DNA from: Chlorobiaceae bacterium
GTDB lineage: Bacteria > Bacteroidota > Chlorobiia > Chlorobiales > Chlorobiaceae
Direction of reading: 5' to 3'
DNA length: 64,000 nucleotides
Assembly (NCBI GenBank): GCA_013334565.1
Contig: JAAXXI010000004.1
Location: forward strand, 1 to 64,000
How positions within the stretch are numbered: position 1 is the first letter of the stretch; each line of letters starts with the position of its first letter. Both the position numbers and the translations under genes were made by a program. This document shows positions 28,397-40,267 of the stretch, one piece after another. The notes beneath the pieces were generated by a model, which was not told the origin of the DNA, made no database searches, and was given only the letters and a program-made list of their open reading frames with translations.

Positions 28397-29556
28397 TTGT
28401 TTTTTTTTCAGCAGACAAAAGCGCCGGAGGGCGGCAAGGCTTTCTTCCAATAGGCCGTTGCGAGCTTAACTTATCAAATAATTGGCTGATAACAAATGTA
28501 AATCTTGTTTGAGGGTTTTTTGTTAAGGGCGCTTTATAATAAGCCGGGAACCGGGTTATCCCTTTTCAAATGCAAATCGATCATCCATGATGACGATGAT
28601 GATCAAGCCTGTCATCTTCAGGTACCCTTCGTGATAATCATGAAAAGTCATGAAATATTTTTTTGTTCACTGATCGTATCGATGGGATTTTATCCTGTCT
28701 TTTTTATTTGGATTACATGCGCGCTCAGCGGGAATATTATTGTGAATAATTTTTGTTCCTTCTGTTGGGTTTGTGTTGGTACGTGTGTTGGTGGTTTGTT
28801 GACAGGATGTTGATGATGTGTGGAGTATCTGTTGACAGGTGCCCGGTCGCCGGATGTTGTATTTGTATTTATTGATTTTATTTAAATAACATAATCTTGT
28901 ATTAAGAAAATTGACGTCAGTTTTCTGCCTTCTTCATCTGTAAATCGCTGAACAGTGGCGATTATTACAAGACTTTCCGGCTTGTTGTGAATGAATCCTC
29001 TATTTTTCAGATGGATTAAAACCATTTTATTCTGCTCAAGTTAATGGATTTGAGATTTTTTTGATGGATTTAAGACGATCGACTTCGGAGTAAATTCCAG
29101 TAAATAAATTTTCTGCCATCGATTTATTCTTCGCTGTTATCCTCCTGTTTATTTTTTCTCATCTGTATGTTAATACGGTAAAAATCAAAGCTTAGGTCAG
29201 GGTTCAGGTTTGATCCTGATTATTGAAGATCTCCGGTCCGCTTTGATTTCCTGTTGAGCCTTGCGGGGTCGTTTCGTGTTCGGGCGATGTAATCGATGTG
29301 ATTGCCGTGAGGCATTTCAGCAGTTTGGGGAGGTGTGAAAAGAAATGCATATTTCATTGAAAGGCATGTTGTTACCGGGCAGCCGGATGTGCAGTTGTGA
29401 TGACCGGCTGCTTTCTGGTGAATACGGAAAATTTTCCGAAATTCACAACCAGTTATTCTGCCTTGAGTTAATGTTATTTGCACGTTTGATGGTGGCCTGA
29501 TCAATCGCAGAACAACCACGTTTCGCTTATGTGAACATCTTCTGGATTGCATATCG
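28397..29556. other. Gene-poor AT-rich intergenic region
   Basis: About 1.16 kb without a convincing gene. One rightward frame (28505-28813) would encode 102 residues; its second half, from an internal ATG at 28638, is hydrophobic and Cys-rich, but I see no family or ribosome-binding site. A leftward frame from 29735 runs into the region from inside the antiporter gene and looks like a shadow. Base composition is clearly more AT-rich than the flanking genes. It must include the rightward antiporter promoter. No IS ends, tRNA or array was seen. Confidence 0.5.
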
Positions 29557-31731
29557 ATGCTGTTGACGAGCCTTTTTGCCATAACCCTGCCGTTGAAGAA
29601 TCCGGTCCTGCAGTTTTCACTGATACTGTTCATCATTCTTTTTGTCCCCCTTCTTTTCAACAGGCTGAAAATTCCGAGCCTTGTCAGCCTTATCATTGCC
29701 GGGGCCATTGTCGGACCGAACGGACTCAACCTCATGCTTCGCGACAGCAGTATCCTGCTGTTCGGTACGGTCGGATTGCTCTATATCATGTTTCTTGCCG
29801 GTCTCGAAATAGACGTCGAGGATTTCCGGAAGAACAGCGTAAAAAGCACGCTGTTCGGTCTCTATACCTTTTTTATCTCCATCACGCTCGGTATCGCCGT
29901 CGGTATCTGCCTGCTGCATTTTCCCCTGCTTTCTTCCATCCTTATCGGCAGCATTTTCGCTTCCCATACCCTTATTCTCTATCCTGTCGTCAGCCAGCTG
30001 GGCATCGCGAAAGACAAGGCGGTGAATATTGCTATCGGCGGCACACTGATTACCGATACGCTCGCGCTTCTCGTGCTTGCGATTGTAGCTGAAATATCGA
30101 ACGGCGAGATAGGGGGAATGTTCTGGATGAGGCTGGTTATCGGCCTCATGATTTTCAGCGGGATTGTCCTTTTCCTGTTTCCGGTGATCGCACGCTGGTT
30201 TTTCAAGCGTTTCGACGACAATGTGCTGCAATACCTGTTTGTGCTGGCACTTGTTTTTTTCAGCGGTTTTCTTGCCGAAGCTGCGGGGGTCGAAGCGATT
30301 ATCGGGGCTTTTCTCGGTGGGCTCAGCCTCAATCGGCTGATCCCGGTCACCTCACCCCTTATGAACAGGATCAGGTTTGTCGGCAATGCCATTTTCATTC
30401 CTTTTTTCCTGATCGGTGTCGGCATGCTTATCGATATCCGGGCTGTTTTCAAGGATTATGAGACCATCCGGGTCGCCCTCGTCATTACGGTTGCCGCTTC
30501 GGTTGCCAAATATTTGTCAGCGTGGATAACCCAGAAGCTGTTCGGGTTCTCCCTGGACCAGCGGCGGCTGATCTTCGGTCTCATCAGTGCGCATGCGGCT
30601 GTTGCCCTCGCCACGGTCCTGATCGGCTACAATATCGTGACCGGGACCAATCCGGACGGTACTCCCCAGAGGCTTCTGAACGAGCAGGTGCTGAACGGGA
30701 CGATCCTGTTCATTCTCCTGACCTGCATCTTCGCGACCTTTACCGGGCAGAAAGGCGCACACAACATCGCTCTTGCCGAATCGGCGGAAGAGGTTGCGGA
30801 AAACCGCAGCGGGATCGAAGAGGAAAGGATCCTCATGCCGCTTGGCGATGCGGACACTGTCGACGAACTGGTGAACCTCAGCGTAACGGTAAAATCGCAG
30901 AAAAGCCGGAATGGCATCTATGCCGTGCATGTAGCCGATTACGACCTGCCGGACGAGATGGTGAAAAAAACAGGGGGCACTATCCTCGAAAAAGCCCAAG
31001 TGGCAGCTTCTTCAACCGACAACAGCCTGACGCCGATCCTGCGTTACGACAGTGACGTGGTCAACGGTATTGCCGGCGTTGTCAGGGAACGGAAAATCAC
31101 GGTCCTCATCATGGGACTGCACCATAAAAACAGCGTTACGGAAAGTTTTCTCGGCCGTTCATCGGAGGATATCCTGGAGCGGTGCAATGTTACAACGATG
31201 ATTTACAAAGCTGTTCAGCCCCTTTCCACGATCAGGCGTACGATCCTGGTCATTCCGCAGGAAGGGGAGAACGAGCCGGGGTTTTCCCTGTGGATGCAGA
31301 AAGTCATCAACATAGTCCGCAACACCGGAAGCAGGCTTATCGTCCATGCTTCCAGACAGACCGTCGCGTGCATCAGAAAATCCGACTGCTGGAAGTTTTT
31401 CATTGCCGATTACAGGGTGTTCAGGGATTGGGACGAACTGCCTGCTCTGTCGAAGGAAATCAGAAGCGACGACAACATCATCATCGTCATGAGCCGGAAG
31501 AACCGGCTGTCTTACCATAACAAGATGTCGAAGATTCCTTCGTATCTGAACAGGTATTTTACCGGCAACAGCTTTATCCTTGTCTATCCTGTCCAGTCAG
31601 GAATGCCTGAAGAAACATCCGGAATGTCATCCGATGAGCCGAAGAGGACGGTATTCATCCACTTGCGGGAAATAGGCAGGCAGCTGGGAAATATCTATCG
31701 GCACAAGGAGAAGGAGTCTGTCGGGGAATAG
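29557..31731 (+). CDS. CPA2-family cation/proton antiporter with C-terminal USP-like domains
   Basis: This 724-residue membrane protein has about 12 membrane segments (residues 10-390) of the Na+(K+)/H+ antiporter type, with VPLLFNRLKIPSLVSLIIAG and the EAIIGAFLGGLSLNR segment typical of KefB/GerN-like CPA2 proteins. The cytosolic C-terminus (about 410-705) looks like two tandem universal-stress-protein-like domains (VLIMGLHHKNSV closes the first), which probably bind nucleotide and gate transport. It likely serves pH or cation homeostasis. The ion is not determinable. It is convergent with the Fur-family gene, 18 bases away. Confidence 0.87.
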   Translation: MLLTSLFAITLPLKNPVLQFSLILFIILFVPLLFNRLKIPSLVSLIIAGAIVGPNGLNLMLRDSSILLFGTVGLLYIMFLAGLEIDVEDFRKNSVKSTLFGLYTFFISITLGIAVGICLLHFPLLSSILIGSIFASHTLILYPVVSQLGIAKDKAVNIAIGGTLITDTLALLVLAIVAEISNGEIGGMFWMRLVIGLMIFSGIVLFLFPVIARWFFKRFDDNVLQYLFVLALVFFSGFLAEAAGVEAIIGAFLGGLSLNRLIPVTSPLMNRIRFVGNAIFIPFFLIGVGMLIDIRAVFKDYETIRVALVITVAASVAKYLSAWITQKLFGFSLDQRRLIFGLISAHAAVALATVLIGYNIVTGTNPDGTPQRLLNEQVLNGTILFILLTCIFATFTGQKGAHNIALAESAEEVAENRSGIEEERILMPLGDADTVDELVNLSVTVKSQKSRNGIYAVHVADYDLPDEMVKKTGGTILEKAQVAASSTDNSLTPILRYDSDVVNGIAGVVRERKITVLIMGLHHKNSVTESFLGRSSEDILERCNVTTMIYKAVQPLSTIRRTILVIPQEGENEPGFSLWMQKVINIVRNTGSRLIVHASRQTVACIRKSDCWKFFIADYRVFRDWDELPALSKEIRSDDNIIIVMSRKNRLSYHNKMSKIPSYLNRYFTGNSFILVYPVQSGMPEETSGMSSDEPKRTVFIHLREIGRQLGNIYRHKEKESVGE

Positions 31732-31749
31732 GGGAGGGATCCTGCACCT

Positions 31750-32238
31750 TCAGTTTTTATACTTGGACGGTTCGCCGGAGGAATGTCCGCTGCATTTTCC
31801 GAAAAGCTGAAGGGTGAAGCTCTCGGGTTCGAACCCATTTTTACTGCAAAGATTTTCGAGTATATCCGAAAGTGACCGGTCGGATATTTCCAGCACCTTT
31901 CCGCAGTCGTTGCAAACCATGTGCAGGTGATTTTCAACACCGTAGGCTTTTTCGTAATGGGTGTGCTTGTGGCCGAGATCGGTCCTCGATACCAGATGGA
32001 ATTTCAGGAGCAGGTCGAGGGTGTGGTAGACGGTCGCTCGCGAAATGCCGACACCCCGGTTTTTCAGTTTAACGAACAGTTCATCGGCATCGAGGTGGGT
32101 ATCGGAGCGGTAGATTTCCTGCAAGACGGCAATCCGTTCCGATGTGCATCGGAGACCATGCTCTTTCATACCGGTTCTGAACTGGGTCTCAGCCAACCTG
32201 GTTATCTTTGCGGGTTTTTCTTTTTTTCCCATGTTCAT
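31750..32238 (-). CDS. Fur-family metalloregulator (Fur/PerR/Zur type)
   Basis: This 162-residue regulator has the winged helix (GLRCTSERIAVLQEIY, then GISRATVYHTLDLL, 64-77) and the dimerisation domain with metal ligands H90, H92 and H94 (GHKHTHYE), H104 and H106 (NHLHMVC), and C109/C112 (CNDC). The usual second CxxC is replaced by C149-x-x-H152, so the structural zinc site may be incomplete or altered. Subfamily assignment is not possible by eye. A palindrome at the peroxiredoxin promoter is a candidate target. No TTAGAC-type box is seen in its own upstream region. Confidence 0.88.
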   Translation of the reverse strand: MNMGKKEKPAKITRLAETQFRTGMKEHGLRCTSERIAVLQEIYRSDTHLDADELFVKLKNRGVGISRATVYHTLDLLLKFHLVSRTDLGHKHTHYEKAYGVENHLHMVCNDCGKVLEISDRSLSDILENLCSKNGFEPESFTLQLFGKCSGHSSGEPSKYKN

Positions 32239-32378
32239 CGGTCTCTACGGTTTGCTTTCTCAGGATCGGTTGCTGAGGAAACCATCGCAGGAACATCTCC
32301 GATCTTATCCTGAACGGAGCATTCGCTCCATGTGATGATTACGGTATTTCTGAATGAAGTTACAAATTCACCATAACC

Positions 32379-32411
32379 CCTGCAATGCCGGTCCGGATTC
32401 AGCATTGCAGG
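32379..32411 (-). terminator. Hairpin between the multi-PAS kinase and the Fur-family gene
   Basis: CCTGCAATGC and GCATTGCAGG form a perfect 10-bp stem around a 13-base loop, about 30 bases past the kinase stop. No T-tract follows on the minus strand, so termination is uncertain; it may instead stabilise the RNA end. Confidence 0.45.
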
Positions 32412-32441
32412 AATAATTGCGGAGAATTGATGGATGGCGGT

Positions 32442-35400
32442 TTATTTTTTTCCGGTAAGCGATGTGATCATGTCGAGGAGCTCATTTTTCTTGACAGGTT
32501 TTGTAAGGTACCCGCTGAATCCGGCATAAAAAGCTTTTTCCCTGTCATCGGGTGATGCGAATGCTGTCTGAGCGATGACGGGAAGATCGGGACGGATCTC
32601 CCTGATCAGCTGGTGGGCGTCATAACCATTCATGACGGGCATCTTCAGGTCCATAAGGACGATGTCCGTTTCAGGGTGCTGCCGGACCAGTTCAACTGCT
32701 TCCCTGCCGTTTGTTGCGATATGGAGGGTGAACTGTTCACTTTTCAGGGCTTTTTTCAGCAGCAGGGCGCTTACGTCGTCGTCTTCGGCAATGACGATGT
32801 TCAGTACGGACATATCCGGATTTTCGGGGATTACCGGTTCAGCAGGCACGGATTTATGGACCGGTGTCCATGGAAGGGTGAAAAAGAACCTGCTTCCCCC
32901 GCTCAGGCCGGGTTCCACATGGATGATCCCGCCCAGCAGCTCGATGTAGGCTTTCGTGATGCTCAGACCGAGTCCGGCCCCATCATGAAGCCTTGAAAGC
33001 GAGGTGTCCACCTGGCTGAACCGTTCGAAAATTTTCTCTTTCATTTCCGGTGGAACACCGACGCCGGTGTCGGTGACATAAAATTCAAGGATCGCATCCT
33101 TTTTTTCATAGCCGAAGTCGATATGCCCTTCGCTGGTGAATTTAAGGGCATTCTGAAGCAGGTTGGAAAGGATCATCCGAAGTTTGCCGCCATCGGTCAC
33201 CATGTTGCATTCGTTCTCGGAAAGGCCGGGCTTCCAATTCAGTTCCAGTCCCTTGTTTTGCGCTTCGTCCCTGTATTCGCCGTAGATTTCTCTGAGAATG
33301 CTGTTGAGGGGTGTTTCGGAAAGTTCGATGATCGATTCCCTTGCATCGATCCGCGAAATTTCCATGATGTCGGTTATAAGCTTCATCATCCGTTCGCCGC
33401 TCTGCTGGATAAGCTCGATGTACTCCTGCTGTTCTTCACCGGACAACTGCGGTTCCCTGAGCAGTTCCGAGAAACCGAGGATACCGTTCATAGGCGTCCG
33501 GATTTCATGGCTGATGTTGTTCAGGAAGGCTGACTTCAGCCGGTCACTCTCTTCAGCCTTTTCTTTTGCGGATATCAGTTCATTCAGGAGCTTTTTGTTA
33601 TCCGTGATATCTTCCTTGACAGCCACGAAATTGGTTATTTCGCCCTTCTCGTTCCTGATGGGGGCGATGGAGGCATCTTCCCAGAAAAGCTCGCCGTTTT
33701 TCTTCCGGTTATGGAATTCGCCGTGCCATACCCTGCCGGAAAGAATGGTGTTCCAGAGATGTTCGTATACTTCCTTCGGCATGAGGCCGGACTGGAGCAC
33801 GCGGGGGTTCTGTCCCTTCACTTCTTCGAGCGTGTATCCGGTATGTTTCGTGAACGAGGGGTTCACGTACTCGATATTGCCGTCAATATCGGTGATGACC
33901 ACGATTGCAGGGCTCTGTTCTATGGCGATACTGAGCTTCTTCAGCTCTTTTTCCACCTGGTTGCGATCTGTAATGTCATGCAGGATCAGGTATACGAGCC
34001 ACTGGTCGTTGGTCTGGATTTTCTGCCCGTACATCTCGATATCGACGATCGCTCCGTCGGCTTTCCGATGCTTGACGACGAAAGTCCGTGTGCTGTTAGA
34101 TTTCCATCCTTCGAGGCGTTTCCTGGAATTTTCCGGCGTATCGGTATTTATTTCTATGACGCTCATCCGGACCAGCTGCTCCCTGCTCCAACCGTAAAAC
34201 CTTGCAGCGGCATTGTTCGCATCGATGATATTTCCTGTTTCCGGATCGAGGATAAGCATTGCGGCAGAATGCTGCTCGAAGAAATTCCTGAACCGTTCTT
34301 CGCTTTCTCTCAACGACTGTTCAGCTTTTTTACGCTGCGATACATCCCTTCCGGTCACGACCGAACCGGTAATCGAACCGTTTTTATCATATATGGGGGC
34401 GAAATTGTAACTGCCGGTCCATTGTTCTCCGGTATCCTTGCGCCGCAATCCGTATTCGGCCGCTATTCCATGTTCCCCGCGCAACGCCCGCGCCACCGCC
34501 CACTGATCGAGGGATGCAAGGGAGCCGTCGGCCATGAACACATCGAGGATTTCCGGGTAGTCTGAAAGTTTTTTCAGGCACTCCCTTTTGTTCCTGAACC
34601 TGTGGAACGAAGCGAAAGCCTGATTGAACTCGATGAAGCGGCCTTCCTTGTCGGAAATGAAAACGGCATCGCTCATGCTTTCAAGTGCAGCTTCGAGCAT
34701 GGTTTTGTTTTCGATGAGCTCTCTTTCGGCTTTTTTCCTGTCGGTCACATCGTTGACGATGCAGTAGTATACTTTTTTGTCTGCGATCGTGGAGAGGTTG
34801 CAGAATACCTCGACGTCCTTGAAGGAGCCGTCGGCTTTTTTATGAACGGCGGAAAACTGTTTCCTGCTGAGCCGGCTTGCCGCTTCCTTATTTTTATCAA
34901 GGGTTTCCGGTGAATTTGCGGAGAGCTGTCCGATCTTCATCTGGCAAATATCTGCGGATGGCCAGCCGTAAAAAGAGGTGGCGGCCCTGTTTGCATCGAT
35001 TATCCTGTCGGTTTCCGCATCGATGATGAGCATGGCGGAGGAGTGCTCTTCAAAGAGGTTCCTGAAGCGCTTTTCGTTTTCCTTCAGCTTGTTTTCCGCT
35101 TCTTTCAGGCAGGTGATATCGATGACGACCCCGATATACTGAATAACCTTGTCTTTGCTATTCCTGATGGGGATGCCTTGTGTCATCAGCCAGTGGTCGG
35201 AACCGTCTGGATGGCGTACTCGCCACTGCAACTGGAAAGGATGGCCTTTTTTAACAGCCGCGGCCACTCTGTTTTCGGTTATTTCCCGGTCCTCTTCGAT
35301 AATGGCCTGTTTCCAGCTTTCATAGGACGGCGTACAGGAATATTTCTCGATGCCGTAAAGATCCCAAATCTCATCGCTCCATTTGTTTTGGTTGCTTTTT

Positions 35401-36236
35401 ATTTCCCATTCCCAGCTTCCGGTACGGGATTTGGCAAGAATGAACCTTAGCTGTTCGTTGCTTAAGCTCAGTTCCTTTTCTTTTTGCTTGTACTCCTCGA
35501 TATCGTTCCCCGTACTTACCAGGAATATTCTGTTATCGACGTATATCCTCTTTGTCGTTATCCTGAACCACCTGAATTCAGGCCCACCTTGGACCAGTAT
35601 CCTCATTTCGGCGGATTCTTCCGTTCCTTTCTGCAGGATGCTGTCAAGCTTTTCATGGGCGAACTCTCTCTCGTCAGGATGGAACAGGTCGAAGGTGTTG
35701 ATTCCCGAGAGGTCATCCTTGTCGTTGCGGGCGATCACTTTATGGAAACGGGAATTGCAGGTGATGATCGATCCTTGCGGGTCGAGAACGACAAATGGGC
35801 CGGGAATGGCTTCCATCGCTTCCTTGCTGAATGCGGACTGTTCTTTCGATTTTATTTCCGCTGCCAGCATATCGGTCATGTCCTGGGCGAAAACATAGAG
35901 CTTTTCGATTGAACCGTCTTCGCCCGGGATAGGGTAGAGCGTATTCCTGAAACAACGGCCGTTCGAACGGTCATCGAAGATGATGCGTTTACCGGTACGG
36001 AAGGCTTCGTCTGTCTTTATCCTGCGCTCTTCGGCTACAGTACCCTCTGTGAATAAAAAAACGTCAAGCCCAAGGCACTCTTCCTGCTTTTTGCCGACAA
36101 GTGCAGCAAATGCATTGTTCGCATCGAGGATTTTTCCCTCGCGGTCGATGAGGAATTTCGGGTCGGTACTCTCTTCAAAAATGACCCGGTAGGTGATATC
36201 CTGCTGACCCCGCTCGTGTCCGGTTTTTCTGGGCAT
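32442..36236 (-). CDS. Multi-PAS hybrid sensor histidine kinase/response regulator
   Basis: This 1264-residue soluble protein contains about seven PAS domains in tandem (about 15-125, 140-255, 265-385, 390-505, 510-640, 650-765 and 770-890), a HisKA domain with His near 909 (NNISHEIRTPMNG), an ATPase domain (DTGVGVPPE, GAGLGLSITKAY), and a C-terminal receiver with the phospho-acceptor Asp near 1196 (VLMDLKMPVMNG). The fourth and sixth PAS domains are close copies (RFRNLFEEHSSAMLIIDAET versus RFRNFFEQHSAAMLILDPET), evidence of internal duplication. No membrane segment is present, so intracellular redox, light or ligand sensing is likely. The cognate output is unknown. Confidence 0.92.
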   Translation of the reverse strand: MPRKTGHERGQQDITYRVIFEESTDPKFLIDREGKILDANNAFAALVGKKQEECLGLDVFLFTEGTVAEERRIKTDEAFRTGKRIIFDDRSNGRCFRNTLYPIPGEDGSIEKLYVFAQDMTDMLAAEIKSKEQSAFSKEAMEAIPGPFVVLDPQGSIITCNSRFHKVIARNDKDDLSGINTFDLFHPDEREFAHEKLDSILQKGTEESAEMRILVQGGPEFRWFRITTKRIYVDNRIFLVSTGNDIEEYKQKEKELSLSNEQLRFILAKSRTGSWEWEIKSNQNKWSDEIWDLYGIEKYSCTPSYESWKQAIIEEDREITENRVAAAVKKGHPFQLQWRVRHPDGSDHWLMTQGIPIRNSKDKVIQYIGVVIDITCLKEAENKLKENEKRFRNLFEEHSSAMLIIDAETDRIIDANRAATSFYGWPSADICQMKIGQLSANSPETLDKNKEAASRLSRKQFSAVHKKADGSFKDVEVFCNLSTIADKKVYYCIVNDVTDRKKAERELIENKTMLEAALESMSDAVFISDKEGRFIEFNQAFASFHRFRNKRECLKKLSDYPEILDVFMADGSLASLDQWAVARALRGEHGIAAEYGLRRKDTGEQWTGSYNFAPIYDKNGSITGSVVTGRDVSQRKKAEQSLRESEERFRNFFEQHSAAMLILDPETGNIIDANNAAARFYGWSREQLVRMSVIEINTDTPENSRKRLEGWKSNSTRTFVVKHRKADGAIVDIEMYGQKIQTNDQWLVYLILHDITDRNQVEKELKKLSIAIEQSPAIVVITDIDGNIEYVNPSFTKHTGYTLEEVKGQNPRVLQSGLMPKEVYEHLWNTILSGRVWHGEFHNRKKNGELFWEDASIAPIRNEKGEITNFVAVKEDITDNKKLLNELISAKEKAEESDRLKSAFLNNISHEIRTPMNGILGFSELLREPQLSGEEQQEYIELIQQSGERMMKLITDIMEISRIDARESIIELSETPLNSILREIYGEYRDEAQNKGLELNWKPGLSENECNMVTDGGKLRMILSNLLQNALKFTSEGHIDFGYEKKDAILEFYVTDTGVGVPPEMKEKIFERFSQVDTSLSRLHDGAGLGLSITKAYIELLGGIIHVEPGLSGGSRFFFTLPWTPVHKSVPAEPVIPENPDMSVLNIVIAEDDDVSALLLKKALKSEQFTLHIATNGREAVELVRQHPETDIVLMDLKMPVMNGYDAHQLIREIRPDLPVIAQTAFASPDDREKAFYAGFSGYLTKPVKKNELLDMITSLTGKK

Positions 36237-36698
36237 GGTTTCAGTGTCGTTTTTTCAGTTCGCGTTTTGACTTTACCGATTATGAGACGAGAGATCGAAC
36301 CGTTCAGATGCACGATGGGGCGGCATTGATAAATGTTCAAAAAAAGGAATTATGATAGGGGGAATGAAGCCGTTGTGTAATGCCCTTATTACTATAATGT
36401 TTAAAAAAAAATGAAATACATCAAAAGACTTATAAAATTGCCGCGAATCCTGCGTGTTCCTTCAAGATATTTTTTCGAAAAATCATATCGCTTGTCCTGA
36501 TGCAGTATTGCTGTTTTGGAAATCATTCATTTTAAGGGCTTTCCTTACCGTTCCAGGGTTTATACAGGGATGCTTGCCTCTGAAGAACTTTTTCTATATT
36601 CACTCCGGTTGTATTGCATGAGACAGGCGGGAGAGTGATGCCGCGTACCATTACTGCCATGGGTTCCGGTCTCCCTGATATTCAACAGAGCGAAGACG
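36237..36698. other. Intergenic region with an upstream open frame before def
   Basis: These 462 bases separate the divergent multi-PAS kinase and def. They should contain both promoters. A 29-codon frame with GGAGAG before its ATG (36638-36727) overlaps the first 29 bases of def in another frame and could couple or dampen def translation. A second, 29-codon frame begins at 36411 without a clear signal. The 36340-36500 part is AT-rich. No RNA gene or terminator was recognised. Confidence 0.45.
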
Positions 36699-37262
36699 AT
36701 GATATTACCGATCAATATTTACAGTGACGAAGTGCTGAAAAAGAAAGCCCGTCCGATGAAAGGGGTAGACAGTTCCACGGCGGAGCTTGTCGGTTCGATG
36801 TTCGAATCGATGCGCAATGCTTCCGGAATAGGGCTTGCCGCTCCCCAGGTGGGACATTCGATCCGCCTGCTTGTTGTGGATGTTTCCTGCATGAAAGAGT
36901 ATGCCGATGTGCCGCCGCTGGTGGTCATCAATCCGCATATCCTCTCTCTGCGCGGGGCAAACGTGATGGAAGAGGGGTGCCTGAGCGTGCCTGGCGTCGT
37001 GGGCGATGTCACCCGTCCCGCATCGATTACCCTGAAATACCGGGACGAGAATTTTACGGAACAGGTTGCCGATTTTTCCGGAATGCTGGCCAGGGTGCTC
37101 CAGCATGAAATAGACCATCTCGACGGAACGCTTTTCGTTGACAGGCTTGAAAAGCGCGAACGCCGTAAAGTGCAGGGCAAGCTCGACGAGCTTGCAGCAG
37201 GCAACGTCGAAGCCGAATACCCGCATTCCCGCGAAGTTTTTCCCGAAGCCTGTCCGGAGTGA
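36699..37262 (+). CDS. def: Peptide deformylase
   Basis: This 187-residue metalloenzyme removes the formyl group from nascent polypeptides. All three family motifs are present: GIGLAAPQVG (43-52), EEGCLSVPG with metal ligand C94 (91-99), and HEIDH with H136, E137 and H140. It overlaps or abuts fmt, so the enzymes that add and remove the formyl group are cotranscribed. The Shine-Dalgarno sequence is poor, and a small upstream frame overlaps the start. Confidence 0.97.
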   Translation: MILPINIYSDEVLKKKARPMKGVDSSTAELVGSMFESMRNASGIGLAAPQVGHSIRLLVVDVSCMKEYADVPPLVVINPHILSLRGANVMEEGCLSVPGVVGDVTRPASITLKYRDENFTEQVADFSGMLARVLQHEIDHLDGTLFVDRLEKRERRKVQGKLDELAAGNVEAEYPHSREVFPEACPE

Positions 37263-37267
37263 GCCCG

Positions 37268-38206
37268 ATGCGTGTCGTTTTCATGGGAACCCCTTCGTTC
37301 GCCGTTCCTTCCCTTCAGGCTATTGCCACACATCATGAATTTGAGCTCGTGCTTGTCGTGACCGGGCCGGACAAGCCCCGCAGGGGAAAGCACGCGGATG
37401 CGGAACCGACGGCAGTGAAGTCTGCCGCGATCGCGCTCGGTCTGCCGGTCTATGAAACCGACGACGTCAGCGATCCGCTGTTCGAAGAGAAGGTATCGCA
37501 ATGCCTGGCCGACGTCATTGTCGTGGCGGCTTTCCGGATACTGCCCCCGTCGGTCTATACAAAAGCGCGACTTGGCGCTTTCAACCTGCACGCTTCGCTT
37601 CTGCCCGCCTACCGCGGCGCAGCACCGATAAACTGGGCGATCATCAGGGGTGAACGGGAGACGGGAGTGACGACCTTTTTCCTGCAGGATCGTGTCGATA
37701 CCGGCAATATCATCCTGAAAGCGAAAACAGCCATCGGGCCAGATGAAAACGCCTTCGAACTTGCGGAAAGGCTTTCGCGCATCGGGGCGGATACAGTCGT
37801 GGAGACGCTTCGACTCATCTCGACAGGCGATGCGGCTGTTTCGAAACAGGACGATGCACTTGCCACGAAAGCTCCCAAACTGACGAGGGAAAACTCCAGG
37901 ATCGTCTGGTCACAGCCTGTTTCCGCCATTCATAATTTCATCAGGGGGCTCGCCCTGAAGCCGGCTGCATGGACGATGATGGAAGGGAAGACCATGAAGA
38001 TTTTCAGCGCCCGTCCTTCAGCGTTTTCCGAAGATGCCCCGGCTGGTCCGGGGACCGTCATGGTTGGAGATGGCCGGTTCTGCGTCAGGTGCTCCGATGG
38101 CTGGATAGAACTGCTTTCGCTGCAGCTCGAAGGCAGGAAACCCATGGAGGCCGGCGAGTTCCTGCGAGGGTACCGGCAGGCTGACGCTCCAGTCGTGCTC
38201 CGTTGA
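37268..38206 (+). CDS. fmt: Methionyl-tRNA formyltransferase
   Basis: This 312-residue enzyme formylates Met-tRNAfMet using 10-formyl-THF. Visible are MRVVFMGTPSFAVPSL at the N-terminus, the HASLLPAYRGAAPINWAI active-site loop, and the C-terminal tRNA-binding domain. A GTG at 37259 overlapping the def stop is possible, but the ATG at 37268 lies eight bases after GGAG and matches the family N-terminus, so it was chosen. Confidence 0.97.
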   Translation: MRVVFMGTPSFAVPSLQAIATHHEFELVLVVTGPDKPRRGKHADAEPTAVKSAAIALGLPVYETDDVSDPLFEEKVSQCLADVIVVAAFRILPPSVYTKARLGAFNLHASLLPAYRGAAPINWAIIRGERETGVTTFFLQDRVDTGNIILKAKTAIGPDENAFELAERLSRIGADTVVETLRLISTGDAAVSKQDDALATKAPKLTRENSRIVWSQPVSAIHNFIRGLALKPAAWTMMEGKTMKIFSARPSAFSEDAPAGPGTVMVGDGRFCVRCSDGWIELLSLQLEGRKPMEAGEFLRGYRQADAPVVLR

Positions 38207-38320
38207 ACCTCGAATGCCTGCCGCCGGGTTGCGTTCTCATGCACATCCTGCCGTGCCACAATCCCATTATTTCATTATATTTCCGTTTCGCAAAATTACG
38301 ATCAATCAAACGCTCTTTTT

Positions 38321-40138
<1,818 letters not shown>

Positions 40139-40267
40139 GAATGGGGGAATATGCAGGTAACGCTTTAAAAAAAATGAGCATAATGGCAGGAATCGTTTGA
40201 AAAAAACGTCCTGTCTGTTAGTATCAGGAAAAGCCGGGTTTATTTCAACGATAAAAAAGCAACACCA

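Noticed and set aside
28371..28469. 32-codon rightward frame with a perfect GAGGAGGTGA signal
   Set aside because: The signal is only three bases from the ATG, and the bases are better explained as the complement of codons in the 36-residue membrane peptide; the product is Arg-rich with no features.
29220..29735. 171-codon leftward frame upstream of the antiporter
   Set aside because: Its first part is antisense to the antiporter N-terminus and the rest is AT-rich with no transposase or other motif.
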